Part shown: positions 1 to 5,370 of the stretch, piece after piece
Layout of the letters: each line of letters starts with the position of its first letter
How positions within the stretch are numbered: position 1 is the stretch's first letter
From: Deltaproteobacteria bacterium
GTDB lineage: Bacteria > Desulfobacterota > Desulfovibrionia > Desulfovibrionales > Desulfovibrionaceae
Length of the DNA stretch: 5,370 bases
Assembly: GCA_025350085.1 (NCBI GenBank)
Contig: JANXYI010000274.1
Location: 1 to 5,370, forward strand
Direction of reading: 5' to 3'
Made by a program: the position numbers and the translations under genes
The notes under the pieces: model-generated
Told to the model about the DNA's origin: nothing
Seen by the model: only the letters and a program-made list of their open reading frames with translations
Databases searched by the model: none

Positions 1-1
1 C

Positions 2-181
2 AAGGTCAGCCTGGACCAGTACGTCTTTGATGCGGACAAGGGCTCGGGCCAGGCCCTGTTCAAGCTGGCCCAGGGCACCTTCCGCACCGTCACCGGCGAG
101 ATCGTCAAGAAGAACCCCGAAGCCTTCAAGATGCAAAGCCCGCTGGCCACCATCGGCATCCGCGGCACAGAGACGGGGCAC
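2..181 (+). other. C-terminal portion of a FecR-like domain
   Basis: Visible residues 1-60 read as the second half of a FecR-type beta-rich domain: a Val-rich strand with YVFD, a segment FKLAQGTFRTVTGEI, then NPE and the signature SPLATIGIRGTE. In FecR proteins this domain is periplasmic and takes part in signalling. In long RTX-like proteins, where I recall the same motif near the N-terminus, its role is not established to my knowledge; anchoring or retention is an inference. The domain start is outside the window. Confidence 0.75.
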
Positions 182-2209
182 ACCATCCCGCCCGAGGGCC
201 AGGGCGGCGGCGAGAACCACCTGGTCATGGTCTTTGACGGCAAGCCCGTCATTGTCCAGCCCCTGGGCGGCGGGGCCTTCCAGGTCCTTTCCCAGTCCGG
301 CGTCAAGGTCGAGGTGGGCAAGTTCGGCGCTGGCCCGATCATGATCATGACGCCCCAGGAATTCAAGTATTTCAATGCGCTGACTGCCGCAGGAATCCAG
401 CAGGGCGTGCCCAAGGACACCGTAAGCTCCACGCCGGGCACCCAGGGCCAGGCCAAGGACGCCAAGGTCCAGGCCGCTGCCGACGCCGCAGCCAAGGCTG
501 CTGCCGATGCCTCGGCCAAGGCTGCCGCCGCTGCCGCGGCCAAGGCCGCTGCCGAGGCCGCTGCCAAGGCCGCTGCCGACGCCGCCTCCAAGGCCGATGC
601 CGTAGCCAAGGCCGCTGCCGACGCCTCGGCCAAGGCCGCTGCCGAATCCATGATCGCGCAGCAGGCCCAGGCCCTGGCCGATGCCGCCAAGGCCGCCGCC
701 GATGTCTCCAAGCTTGGTACGGATCAGGGCCAGACCGTGACCCTGGGCCAGGGCTCGATCTTCACCCTCGCCAGCCTGCTCGGCCCCTCCGGGCCAACTG
801 GCCCCACCGGGCCCACCGGCCCCACCGGGCCGACTGGGCCGACTGGCCCTGGCGGACTCCCAGGCCCCGGCGGGCTCCCTGGCCCTGGGAATCCCGGTCC
901 GTTCATCTTCACCCCAGATGCCATAAACCACATTATTCCGCCCGTGACCGGGACGACCCTGAACCTGAGCAGCAGCCTGGTGGCCATGCATGTGGACCTC
1001 GCGCCCGGCGGAAATCCGAACAATGCCTTCGAAGAGCCCAGGGGCAATGAAAATCCGGCCCTGCAGGTGGACCTGCCCTCAAACATCACCACTGTCACCG
1101 CCTCCAGCCACGGGGACTCTATCTCCGGCAACACCGTCGCCACGACCTTCATCGGCGGCGAAGACGGCAATGTGAGTGACTACTACGAACACTTCGTCGG
1201 CCGGGGTGGCAACGACACCTTCCTCATGGGCACGCACATGCACAGCGGCAACACCTTCATCAACGGCGGAGGCGGCAGCGACACGCTCTATTTCCAGCCG
1301 CTCCCCGGCGTCGCGAACGCCCTGATGTCGGTGACGAGCGTGGAGAACGTGTTCCTCACCGATCCGACGGCCTCCGTGTCCCTGACCCTGCCCGGGTCAA
1401 TGGTGGACACCAGCTCCAGCACCCTGTTCTTTGACGCCAGCTCCCTCACCAGCGCGCACAACCTGACCCTCAACGCCTCCGCCCTGATCGGCAAGCTGGA
1501 CTTCACCGCCGGGGCCGGGAACGACAGCATCACCGGCACCGGCTATAACGACTTCTTCCGCTTCGGCACGCACCTGACCAGCGCGGACACCGTCGCGGGC
1601 GGGAATGGCACCGACAGCCTGACTTTCACCCAGGCCGACCATGCAACCCACACGGACTTTGCCAACGACCTGAACCACGTCAGCGGCGTTGAGAACTTCA
1701 CCCCGGGCGACGCCACCACCGGCATCACCGTGACCGAACTCGTGGCCGAGACCCTGGTGGGCGCACTGGGCCACATCAGCATCGATGCCTCGGGCCTCGG
1801 GGCCACCCACGCCCTGACCTTCGACGCCTCCGGCGTGACCGGCGCCTACGGCTTCTACATCACCGCGGGCGCGGGCGCCGACTCCATCTCCCTCGGCCAC
1901 GGAGCCGACCAGGTGAGCATGGGCACCCACCTGACCAACGCCGACACCTTAAGCGGCGGCACCGGCACCGACTCTTTCAGCTTCACCCAGGACCAGGGCC
2001 ACGCGAACTATACCGATGACCTGCACAACGTCAGCGGCTTTGAGAACTTCACCCTGGGCGACGCCACCACCAACCTGACCATCACCAACGCCGTGGCCCA
2101 GACCCTGGTGGGCTCACTCGGCCACATCAACATCGACGGCCACAACCTCTCCTCCAGCCACGCCCTGACCTTCGACGCCTCCGGCGTGACCGGCGCCTAC
2201 GGCTTCTAG
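2..2209 (+). CDS. FecR-domain / collagen-like / RTX-like repeat exported protein, 5'-partial, ends at in-frame amber
   Basis: 735 codons are visible in a frame already open at the window edge, so the true start lies upstream; the ATG at 131 falls inside the FecR-like domain and is not a credible start. Residues 1-60 carry the end of a FecR-like domain (YVFD, FKLAQGTFRTVTG, then SPLATIGIRGT). Residues 155-237 are an Ala/Lys/Asp helix, residues 261-296 are collagen-like Gly-X-Y, and from 399 on come RTX-like units with GGxGxD turns. Cys is absent from this part, and Lys and Arg are very rare after about residue 500, as is usual for RTX exoproteins. The likely role, inferred, is a type I-secreted surface or matrix protein. 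The TAG at 2207-2209 removes the last repeat units and the C-terminal secretion region, so a product ending here should not be exported by a type I system. Domain assignments are by eye. Confidence 0.85.
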   Translation, partial: KVSLDQYVFDADKGSGQALFKLAQGTFRTVTGEIVKKNPEAFKMQSPLATIGIRGTETGHTIPPEGQGGGENHLVMVFDGKPVIVQPLGGGAFQVLSQSGVKVEVGKFGAGPIMIMTPQEFKYFNALTAAGIQQGVPKDTVSSTPGTQGQAKDAKVQAAADAAAKAAADASAKAAAAAAAKAAAEAAAKAAADAASKADAVAKAAADASAKAAAESMIAQQAQALADAAKAAADVSKLGTDQGQTVTLGQGSIFTLASLLGPSGPTGPTGPTGPTGPTGPTGPGGLPGPGGLPGPGNPGPFIFTPDAINHIIPPVTGTTLNLSSSLVAMHVDLAPGGNPNNAFEEPRGNENPALQVDLPSNITTVTASSHGDSISGNTVATTFIGGEDGNVSDYYEHFVGRGGNDTFLMGTHMHSGNTFINGGGGSDTLYFQPLPGVANALMSVTSVENVFLTDPTASVSLTLPGSMVDTSSSTLFFDASSLTSAHNLTLNASALIGKLDFTAGAGNDSITGTGYNDFFRFGTHLTSADTVAGGNGTDSLTFTQADHATHTDFANDLNHVSGVENFTPGDATTGITVTELVAETLVGALGHISIDASGLGATHALTFDASGVTGAYGFYITAGAGADSISLGHGADQVSMGTHLTNADTLSGGTGTDSFSFTQDQGHANYTDDLHNVSGFENFTLGDATTNLTITNAVAQTLVGSLGHINIDGHNLSSSHALTFDASGVTGAYGF
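464..712 (+). repeat. Ala/Lys/Asp 8-residue tandem repeat (TolA-like helix), 24-nt period
   Basis: Lysine codons fall at 494, 518, 542, 566 and 590, exactly 24 nt apart, then at 608 and 632 after one 18-nt step. Asp or Glu sits midway between most of them, giving a Lys-AAA-Asp/Glu-AAA pattern whose charges are four residues apart and can pair along one helix face. Most other residues are Ala. The composition resembles TolA domain II, a long helix that spans the periplasm. A spacer role here is inferred. The DNA is nearly repetitive (GCC/GCT-rich units), so unit number could vary by slippage. Confidence 0.85.
782..889 (+). repeat. Collagen-like Gly-X-Y tract, 12 triplets
   Basis: Twelve uninterrupted Gly-X-Y triplets: one GPS, six GPT, then GPG and GLP alternating (GPG GLP GPG GLP GPG), followed by NPGP. 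The DNA is a 9-nt tandem repeat of the type GGSCCNACY. Bacterial collagen-like stretches form triple-helical stalks, but 12 triplets is short and may act only as a rigid Pro-rich spacer. It lies between the Ala/Lys helix and the repeat region. Confidence 0.9.
1807..1857 (+). repeat. 51-nt direct repeat, copy 1 (TAC follows)
   Basis: This 51-nt segment is base-for-base identical to 2158-2208, exactly 351 nt (117 codons) downstream. It encodes the closing strand of a repeat unit (HALTFDASGVTGAYGF). The next base, 1858, is C, completing a TAC tyrosine codon; the following seven bases again match the second copy. Confidence 0.95.
2158..2208 (+). repeat. 51-nt direct repeat, copy 2 (TAG follows)
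   Basis: Identical to 1807-1857. The next base, 2209, is G where copy 1 has C, which converts the tyrosine codon to the amber stop. Because the two copies lie in phase, recombination between them would delete or duplicate 117 codons without changing frame. Confidence 0.95.
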
Positions 2210-3400
2210 ATCACCGGCGGCCACGGGGCGGACCACCTGACCGGCGGCGCGGGGGACGACATCTTCACCCTGCAGGACGGCACCCCGGCCGCAGGCGGCG
2301 CCATCGACGGCGGCGGCGGCTCCAACACGCTGAGCATCACCACCGCCGACGCGGACCTGCGCAACACGACCATCAACCATATCCAGGTGGGTTCGCTCAC
2401 CGACGTCCACGTCACGGTCAACGGCAGTCAGATCGACAACAGCGGCTTTGCTACCGATGTCACCACGACGCTGAACAGCTCGGCGAGCCACACCTCCACG
2501 TTCACGGTCAACGCCTCGGGCACGGAGGATTTCACCCACTTCCACTACAGCTACAGCGGCGACGGCACCAACGTCGTCGACATCCAGGGCAGCACCGGCG
2601 CCGACACCCTCACCATGGGCTCGGACATGAGCTCTCATGTGCACATCACCGGGGGCGGCGGCACAGACACCCTGCACTTCACGGACGCCGTCGGCACCAG
2701 CGACGACCTGAGCCATGTCAGCGCCTTCAGCAACATCATCTTCGACAACATCGGCTCAAACGCCAGCGAGACCGTGGGCGATTCGCTCTTTACCTCCGGG
2801 CAGACGCTCAATGTCGACGCCCACACCATCGACAGCAGCCACGCCCTGACCTTTGACGCCAGCGGCGTCACCGGGGGCTACCTGTACATCCAGGGCGGCG
2901 CAGGGGCGGACACGATCACGGGCGTCAACACCAACAGCCCCGCCAACGGCTACTCCAACGTCCTCTTCGGCGGCGGCGGGGCGGACACGCTCACGGGCGG
3001 CAGCGGCGCGGACCTGTTCCTGTACAAGTCCCTGAGCGATAACGGGGGCGATACGTCGGGAACCGGGGGCGCTGGCGACACCATCACCAACTTCACCAGC
3101 GGCACGGACAAGTTCGCGTTCTACGCGGACAACGCCGGAGGAAGCTTCGGGTACAACACCACGACGGGGCTCAACAGCCACATCTTCACCAGCACGGCCG
3201 GGTACAATGCCTCCGGCGCAAGCACGTCCCCCTGCTGGTTCCTGGACGACACAGGCCACTCGCTCATGTACGATGCGGATGGACACGGCGGCGGCGGGGC
3301 GGCTGTTGTCATCGCCAACAACATCAACAGCCTGAACGCGAACACGGACATCATCATCGTGGACGCCGCGCACCACCAGGTGGGCACCATCATAACCTAG
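2210..3400 (+). pseudogene. 3' part of the same RTX-like gene, separated by the amber codon
   Basis: The frame continues without interruption for 396 codons after the TAG at 2207-2209 and ends at TAG 3398-3400. It begins with the most canonical RTX nonapeptides of the protein (GGHGADHLTGGAGDDIF), carries repeat units 4 and 5, and ends in a typical RTX C-terminal domain. That domain has GGGGADTLTGGSGADLF near 2969-3018, then DTITNFTSGTDKF, then LMYDADGHGG, then a tail rich in Ile, Asp and small residues that fits a type I secretion signal. The one Cys of the visible protein is in this tail (SPCWF, near 3230). A GTG at 2387 could be called as a start, but it is mid-domain and has no Shine-Dalgarno sequence, so independent translation is unlikely. 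I read this as the other half of one interrupted gene. Alternatives are a sequencing error (gene intact) or amber readthrough. Confidence 0.8.
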
Positions 3401-3422
3401 GCGTCTGGCCACGCATACCTGC

Positions 3423-3474
3423 GCGCCCCGCGCGGTCGTCCAAACCAGGACGGCCGCGCGGGGCGCACGTTTTT
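3423..3474 (+). terminator. Rho-independent terminator of the RTX-like gene
   Basis: The arms 3423-3441 and 3448-3466 form a 19-bp stem, GC-rich and perfect apart from one G-U wobble, with a 6-nt loop (AAACCA). ACG and five T follow, ending at 3474. It starts 22 nt after the stop codon at 3400. The opposite orientation has no T-tract after the stem, so it is a plus-strand terminator, although the stem may also hinder transcripts arriving from the convergent glycosyltransferase gene. Confidence 0.9.
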
Positions 3475-3484
3475 CCGGCCTGGC

Positions 3485-4615
3485 CTAGAACTTCCCGCGC
3501 AGGGCCTCGGGTATGGGCACCACCCGCTCGTCGGCCAGGGCCTTGGCGAACCATTTCCCCAGCGCCTTCTTGTCCGCGGGCCGGTCCTGGGGGCTGATGC
3601 CACGGGCTGTCACGGTCTGGCGCACGGCGTTCCACTTGCGGTTCTTCTTCAAGAGCAGGCCCGCGTCCGCTGGCAGCAGGTGCAGCAGCCACAGGCCCGG
3701 CTCCTCGCGCACGCTGGCCTCCTCGTACACCTGGTGGAAGCCCGGCAGCCAGCTGGCCGGAATGCTTGCCAAAAGCGGCTTCTTGTATATTCCCTCGGAG
3801 GGCAGCAGCAGGCTGCGCTGGGCGGAGATGGACTCGCCATGACGCAGCCGCTTTTCTGTGCGCACGTCGTGCAGCACCTCACAGGCGTGCTGCGGCTTCA
3901 GGATGCCGCTTGGGCCCTCGCCCAACGGCCCAAACTGCCCGTTTTGCCCGGCCAGCCGGGCCAGCAGGGCCTCGTTGCCGTCTTCGTGCACGAGGAGCTC
4001 GTCGGCGTCCGTGTGCAGCACCCAGCGGTACTGCGTCAGCAAAAAGCGCTGGAACCAGGCGCAGTACTGGACGAGATTGGTGTAGTCCACCTCCCCGCGC
4101 GGTATGCGGACCACGTTGGTATGGGGGTGGAGCACGGTCCGGGGCGACACCGCGGACCCGTGGTCGATGACGTACAAATGGCGATGGTCCACAAAGCGCG
4201 CATAGTGCGCCTCCCAGAAGCGCAGCATCTCGTTGTCGTCAAAGGCGTGGGTGAAGACGGCCAGGAGCTCCGGCTTCTCGTAGCCTGCGCTCGGGGGCAT
4301 GGCCCGCGCGTAGTCCACAAAGGGCAGGAAGAAGGAATGGTGGAAGAGCACCGGCTCGACATAGTCCGGCCTCGTGCCGGAGGAGTCGCGGATGAGCACC
4401 GAGACCTGCCTGTTGCCCGCGCGCTGGAGGATGCGCTCCACCTCGCACAGCTCGTCATTGATGGAGAGCGTGTCTTTTTGCAGCACCGCACGGGTAAGCG
4501 CATAGGCCACCTTGTCCAGCACCAGGGCAAAGGCCAGGTGCCCGGGCGGGATGTCCGGCCGGGAGAGGCGGATGTAGGCCATGCGCACGTCGTCCAGGCG
4601 AAAGCCGTAGGCCAT
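3485..4615 (-). CDS. Family 2-like glycosyltransferase
   Basis: A 376-residue protein with no signal peptide or membrane segment, so probably cytoplasmic. The catalytic-type region runs from about residue 115 to 300. LLAVFTHAFDDNEMLRFWEAHY (117-138) corresponds to the start of the fold in the Glyco_tranf_2_4 type of GT2 enzymes, LYVIDHGS (147-154) is the next conserved strand, and WVLHTDADELLV (198-209) holds the DxD metal/nucleotide-sugar motif (Asp203, Asp205) followed by Glu206. Residues 291-315 (PGFHQVYEE, LWLLHLLPAD) match the later His-containing part of such enzymes. About 110 N-terminal residues are not recognised. Donor and acceptor cannot be told from sequence. The ATG at 4615 is supported by AGGAGGG seven bases... 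read as 4619-4625, just upstream. It is the last gene of a minus-strand cluster and converges on the RTX-like gene. A role in polysaccharide or protein glycosylation is inference only. Confidence 0.85.
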   Translation of the reverse strand: MAYGFRLDDVRMAYIRLSRPDIPPGHLAFALVLDKVAYALTRAVLQKDTLSINDELCEVERILQRAGNRQVSVLIRDSSGTRPDYVEPVLFHHSFFLPFVDYARAMPPSAGYEKPELLAVFTHAFDDNEMLRFWEAHYARFVDHRHLYVIDHGSAVSPRTVLHPHTNVVRIPRGEVDYTNLVQYCAWFQRFLLTQYRWVLHTDADELLVHEDGNEALLARLAGQNGQFGPLGEGPSGILKPQHACEVLHDVRTEKRLRHGESISAQRSLLLPSEGIYKKPLLASIPASWLPGFHQVYEEASVREEPGLWLLHLLPADAGLLLKKNRKWNAVRQTVTARGISPQDRPADKKALGKWFAKALADERVVPIPEALRGKF

Positions 4616-4618
4616 GTT

Positions 4619-4625
4619 CCCTCCT
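4619..4625 (-). promoter_or_regulatory. Shine-Dalgarno of the glycosyltransferase, overlapping the upstream stop codon
   Basis: Read on the minus strand the sequence is AGGAGGG, three bases (AAC) before the ATG. It overlaps the TAG of the alkyltransferase gene at 4626-4624, and the intergenic gap is only 8 nt. This fixes the glycosyltransferase start and suggests translational coupling. Confidence 0.8.
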
Positions 4626-5232
4626 AGCCCCTGGCGGACTGGCCCCGGCCTTGGCCGGATTCCAGCGCCAGCAAGAGCGCCTTCAGGTCCAGGCCGTGGG
4701 GGTTGGTGTAGCCCGTGAGCGCGCCGCCCGCGCCCAGCACCCGGTGGCAGGGCACAACGAGCGGCCAGGGGTTCCTGGCCATGGCCTGGCCCACGGCCCG
4801 GGCCTTGCCCGGCTGCCCGGCCATGGCGGCCAGCTCGGCGTAGGTCACGGTGCGGCCGCTGGGCACCTGTTCAAAAAGCGTGCGCAGGACCAAAGCCGTG
4901 AAGGCCGGGAGCGCGTCCCAGCGCAGGGGCAGGTTTGGAAATTCCGCGTCCTGGCCCGCGGCCAGCCGCGTCAGCGCCTTGTGTACAGCGTGCGCCTCGG
5001 GGCTGGCGGCAACGGGCAGCTCCGGGGCCCCATCCTTGCCCTCGATCCGGCCCAGTTCCAGGCGCTCCAGCCGGTCCCCGCGCCAGTAGAGGGTCAGCGC
5101 CAGGGGGGGGGCTGCCACGCGTTCCACGCGCCCGCCCCCCCCAGGCCCCTCAGTCCTTTTGGTCCCCTCGGAACCCTTGGATCCCTTGGACCCCCTTGAA
5201 TTCTTGGATAAAGACTTCGCAGGTGTGTTCAT
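4624..5232 (-). CDS. ogt: Methylated-DNA--[protein]-cysteine S-methyltransferase (O6-alkylguanine-DNA alkyltransferase)
   Basis: A 202-residue suicide DNA-repair protein that transfers alkyl groups from O6-alkylguanine (and O4-alkylthymine) to its own cysteine. The active site PCHRV is at 161-165 with Cys162. Spacing matches human MGMT: Tyr131 (YAELA), Arg145 in ARAVG as the arginine finger, Asn154 in NPWPLVV, and a C-terminal Glu191, with two extra residues in the loop after LTGY. Residues 40-100 fit the poorly conserved N-terminal domain. Residues 9-34 are an unusual Ser/Lys/Gly tail not expected in the family. The ATG at 5232 is chosen because it has AAGGA six bases upstream and overlaps the preceding stop as ATGA. 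A TTG at 5298 in the same frame would lie inside the preceding gene. The gene is co-directional with its neighbours and close enough for one operon; no adaptive-response (Ada) DNA-binding domain is present. Confidence 0.95.
   Translation of the reverse strand: MNTPAKSLSKNSRGSKGSKGSEGTKRTEGPGGGGRVERVAAPPLALTLYWRGDRLERLELGRIEGKDGAPELPVAASPEAHAVHKALTRLAAGQDAEFPNLPLRWDALPAFTALVLRTLFEQVPSGRTVTYAELAAMAGQPGKARAVGQAMARNPWPLVVPCHRVLGAGGALTGYTNPHGLDLKALLLALESGQGRGQSARG
5103..5142. repeat. Paired homopolymer runs (G9 and C8) within ogt codons
   Basis: On the plus strand, nine G at 5103-5111 and eight C at 5135-5142, 23 nt apart. On the coding strand these are C9 (codons around Ala-Pro-Pro-Leu) and G8 (Gly-Gly-Gly). 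As written both preserve the alkyltransferase frame. Runs of this length are prone to slippage in cells and to miscounting in sequencing. Confidence 0.9.
5146..5208 (-). repeat. 9-nt tandem repeat, seven units, in the 5' end of ogt
   Basis: Seven in-frame 9-nt units of the form TCC-AAG-GGN, with variants, encode Ser-Lys-Gly, Ser-Glu-Gly and Thr-Lys-Arg triplets at residues 9-29. The middle units are nearly identical. With the Pro and Gly codons that follow, the tail looks disordered and is mostly basic; its Gly-X-Y spacing is loosely collagen-like. It precedes two homopolymer runs in the same reading frame. Confidence 0.85.
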
Positions 5233-5369
5233 GGCCTGTCCTTTTTGTCCGCACCCTGTTGGGGCGGCCTGCCCCACTGGGGCAGTTTGTCCGGGCAATA
5301 GCCTTCGCGGCCCTGCCAGGTGTTCTGCCGGACCAGCTCGGCGCGGATGCGGCGCAGCGTGCCTTCCTT
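5229..5369 (-). CDS. C-terminal 46 codons of an unidentified protein (5' part outside the window)
   Basis: The frame is open from the window edge and ends in TGA at 5231-5229, overlapping the ATG of the alkyltransferase gene by the ATGA arrangement. The visible residues include LRRIRAELVRQNTW, then GREGYCPDKLPQWG, and a basic tail ending KKDRP. The mix of residues and the stop/start overlap suggest a real gene end, but I do not recognise the family. It is probably the upstream member of the same transcript. Confidence 0.6.
   Translation of the reverse strand, partial: KEGTLRRIRAELVRQNTWQGREGYCPDKLPQWGRPPQQGADKKDRP
5239..5243 (-). promoter_or_regulatory. ogt: Shine-Dalgarno of the alkyltransferase gene
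   Basis: AAGGA on the minus strand, six bases before the ATG at 5232 and within the last codons of the upstream gene. It supports the ATG start over the upstream TTG. Confidence 0.65.
5269..5285. repeat. Perfect 8-bp inverted repeat with a 1-nt centre
   Basis: CTGCCCCA, C, TGGGGCAG reads as an exact dyad. It lies 37-53 nt upstream of the alkyltransferase ATG, inside the last codons of the upstream gene. The centre is too small for an ordinary hairpin loop, so it would have to act as duplex DNA (operator-like) or arise by chance from codon constraints in GC-rich DNA. An overlapping GGGGC/GCCCC pair (5261-5275) could form a weak hairpin. Confidence 0.4.
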
Positions 5370-5370
5370 G

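Larger units (their letters stand above)
1196..2890 (+). repeat. Five tandem RTX-like repeat units of about 102-124 residues
   Basis: Aligning on the GxGxD turn that opens each unit gives 1196-1504 (103 codons), 1505-1861 (119), 1862-2212 (117), 2213-2584 (124) and 2585-2890 (102). A full unit has GAGADSI, then GTHLTxADTxxGGxGTDxLxFT, then VSGxENFxxGDATT, then LVGxLGHIxID, and closes with HALTFDASGVTGAYGFYI. Units 2 and 3 are nearly superimposable, while units 1, 4 and 5 keep mainly the turn motifs and the closing strand (unit 5 also ends HALTFDASGVTG). Calcium binding to the Gly/Asp turns is known for RTX proteins; many turns here are degenerate, so the number of true sites is uncertain. Confidence 0.8.

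Noticed and set aside
131..133. ATG 131 as the start of the RTX-like gene
   Set aside because: The upstream codons back to position 2 encode conserved FecR-like residues in the same frame, so the start is outside the window.
724..1170. Minus-strand open frame with Gly-Pro-Val triplets
   Set aside because: The apparent collagen-like pattern is the reverse complement of the real Gly-Pro-Thr tract on the plus strand; the remainder has no domain signal.
1397..1930. Minus-strand open frame of 177 codons rich in Gly, Val and Ala, and similar ones at 2114-2716 and 2756-3412
   Set aside because: All are shadows of the repetitive RTX-like coding strand with biased composition and no start context.
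2207..2209. Pyrrolysine insertion at the in-frame TAG
   Set aside because: Known pyrrolysine sites are mainly in methylamine methyltransferases, the repeat copy shows Tyr here, and TAG is used as the ordinary stop for the other complete genes in the window.
2387..3400. Independent gene starting at GTG 2387
   Set aside because: The GTG lies inside a repeat unit, lacks a Shine-Dalgarno sequence, and the same frame is open with RTX motifs back to the amber codon at 2207.
3680..4627. A 315-codon open frame on the plus strand opposite the glycosyltransferase gene
   Set aside because: It is antisense to a gene with clear family motifs and a strong Shine-Dalgarno sequence. Its protein is rich in Gly, Val, His and Gln with no recognisable domain, as expected from a GC-rich shadow frame.
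5296..5298. TTG 5298 as the ogt start
   Set aside because: It would add 22 residues overlapping the upstream gene, with no clear Shine-Dalgarno sequence, whereas ATG 5232 has AAGGA and the ATGA overlap.

Overview
The window is GC-rich coding DNA from a Gram-negative bacterium. A FecR-type domain fused to a repeat-rich, RTX-like exported protein with a type I secretion-like C-terminus is a combination I associate with sulfate-reducing Desulfovibrio-like bacteria. That assignment is an impression from gene content and composition, not from a search.

Plus strand, 1-3400: the 3' part of one very long gene for a secreted or surface protein, with its N-terminus outside the window. In order it encodes the end of a FecR-like domain, an Ala/Lys/Asp helix resembling TolA domain II with an 8-residue period, a short collagen-like Gly-X-Y stretch, an Asn/Thr/Ser-rich linker, five tandem units of about 100-124 residues with degenerate calcium-binding RTX turns, and an RTX C-terminal domain. 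The frame is cut once, by a TAG at 2207-2209. The same frame runs on for 396 codons to a second TAG at 3398-3400. In the paralogous position of the preceding repeat unit the codon is TAC (Tyr), so a single C-to-G change (or a base-call error) separates an intact gene from a broken one.

3401-3484: a convergent intergenic gap holding a strong 19-bp hairpin with a T-tract, which terminates the plus-strand gene.

Minus strand, 5370-3485: a tight cluster read right to left. It contains the last 46 codons of an unidentified gene, then an Ogt/MGMT-type O6-alkylguanine-DNA alkyltransferase whose start overlaps the previous stop (ATGA), then a family-2-like glycosyltransferase starting 8 nt after the alkyltransferase stop. 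Spacing and shared Shine-Dalgarno/stop sequence indicate one transcript, with its promoter outside the window. The three genes do not form an obvious pathway.

The points most worth checking are the in-frame amber codon in the RTX gene, the FecR/TolA-like/collagen-like/RTX composite architecture, and the repeat- and homopolymer-rich 5' end of the alkyltransferase gene. I see no RNA genes, CRISPR arrays or insertion sequences.
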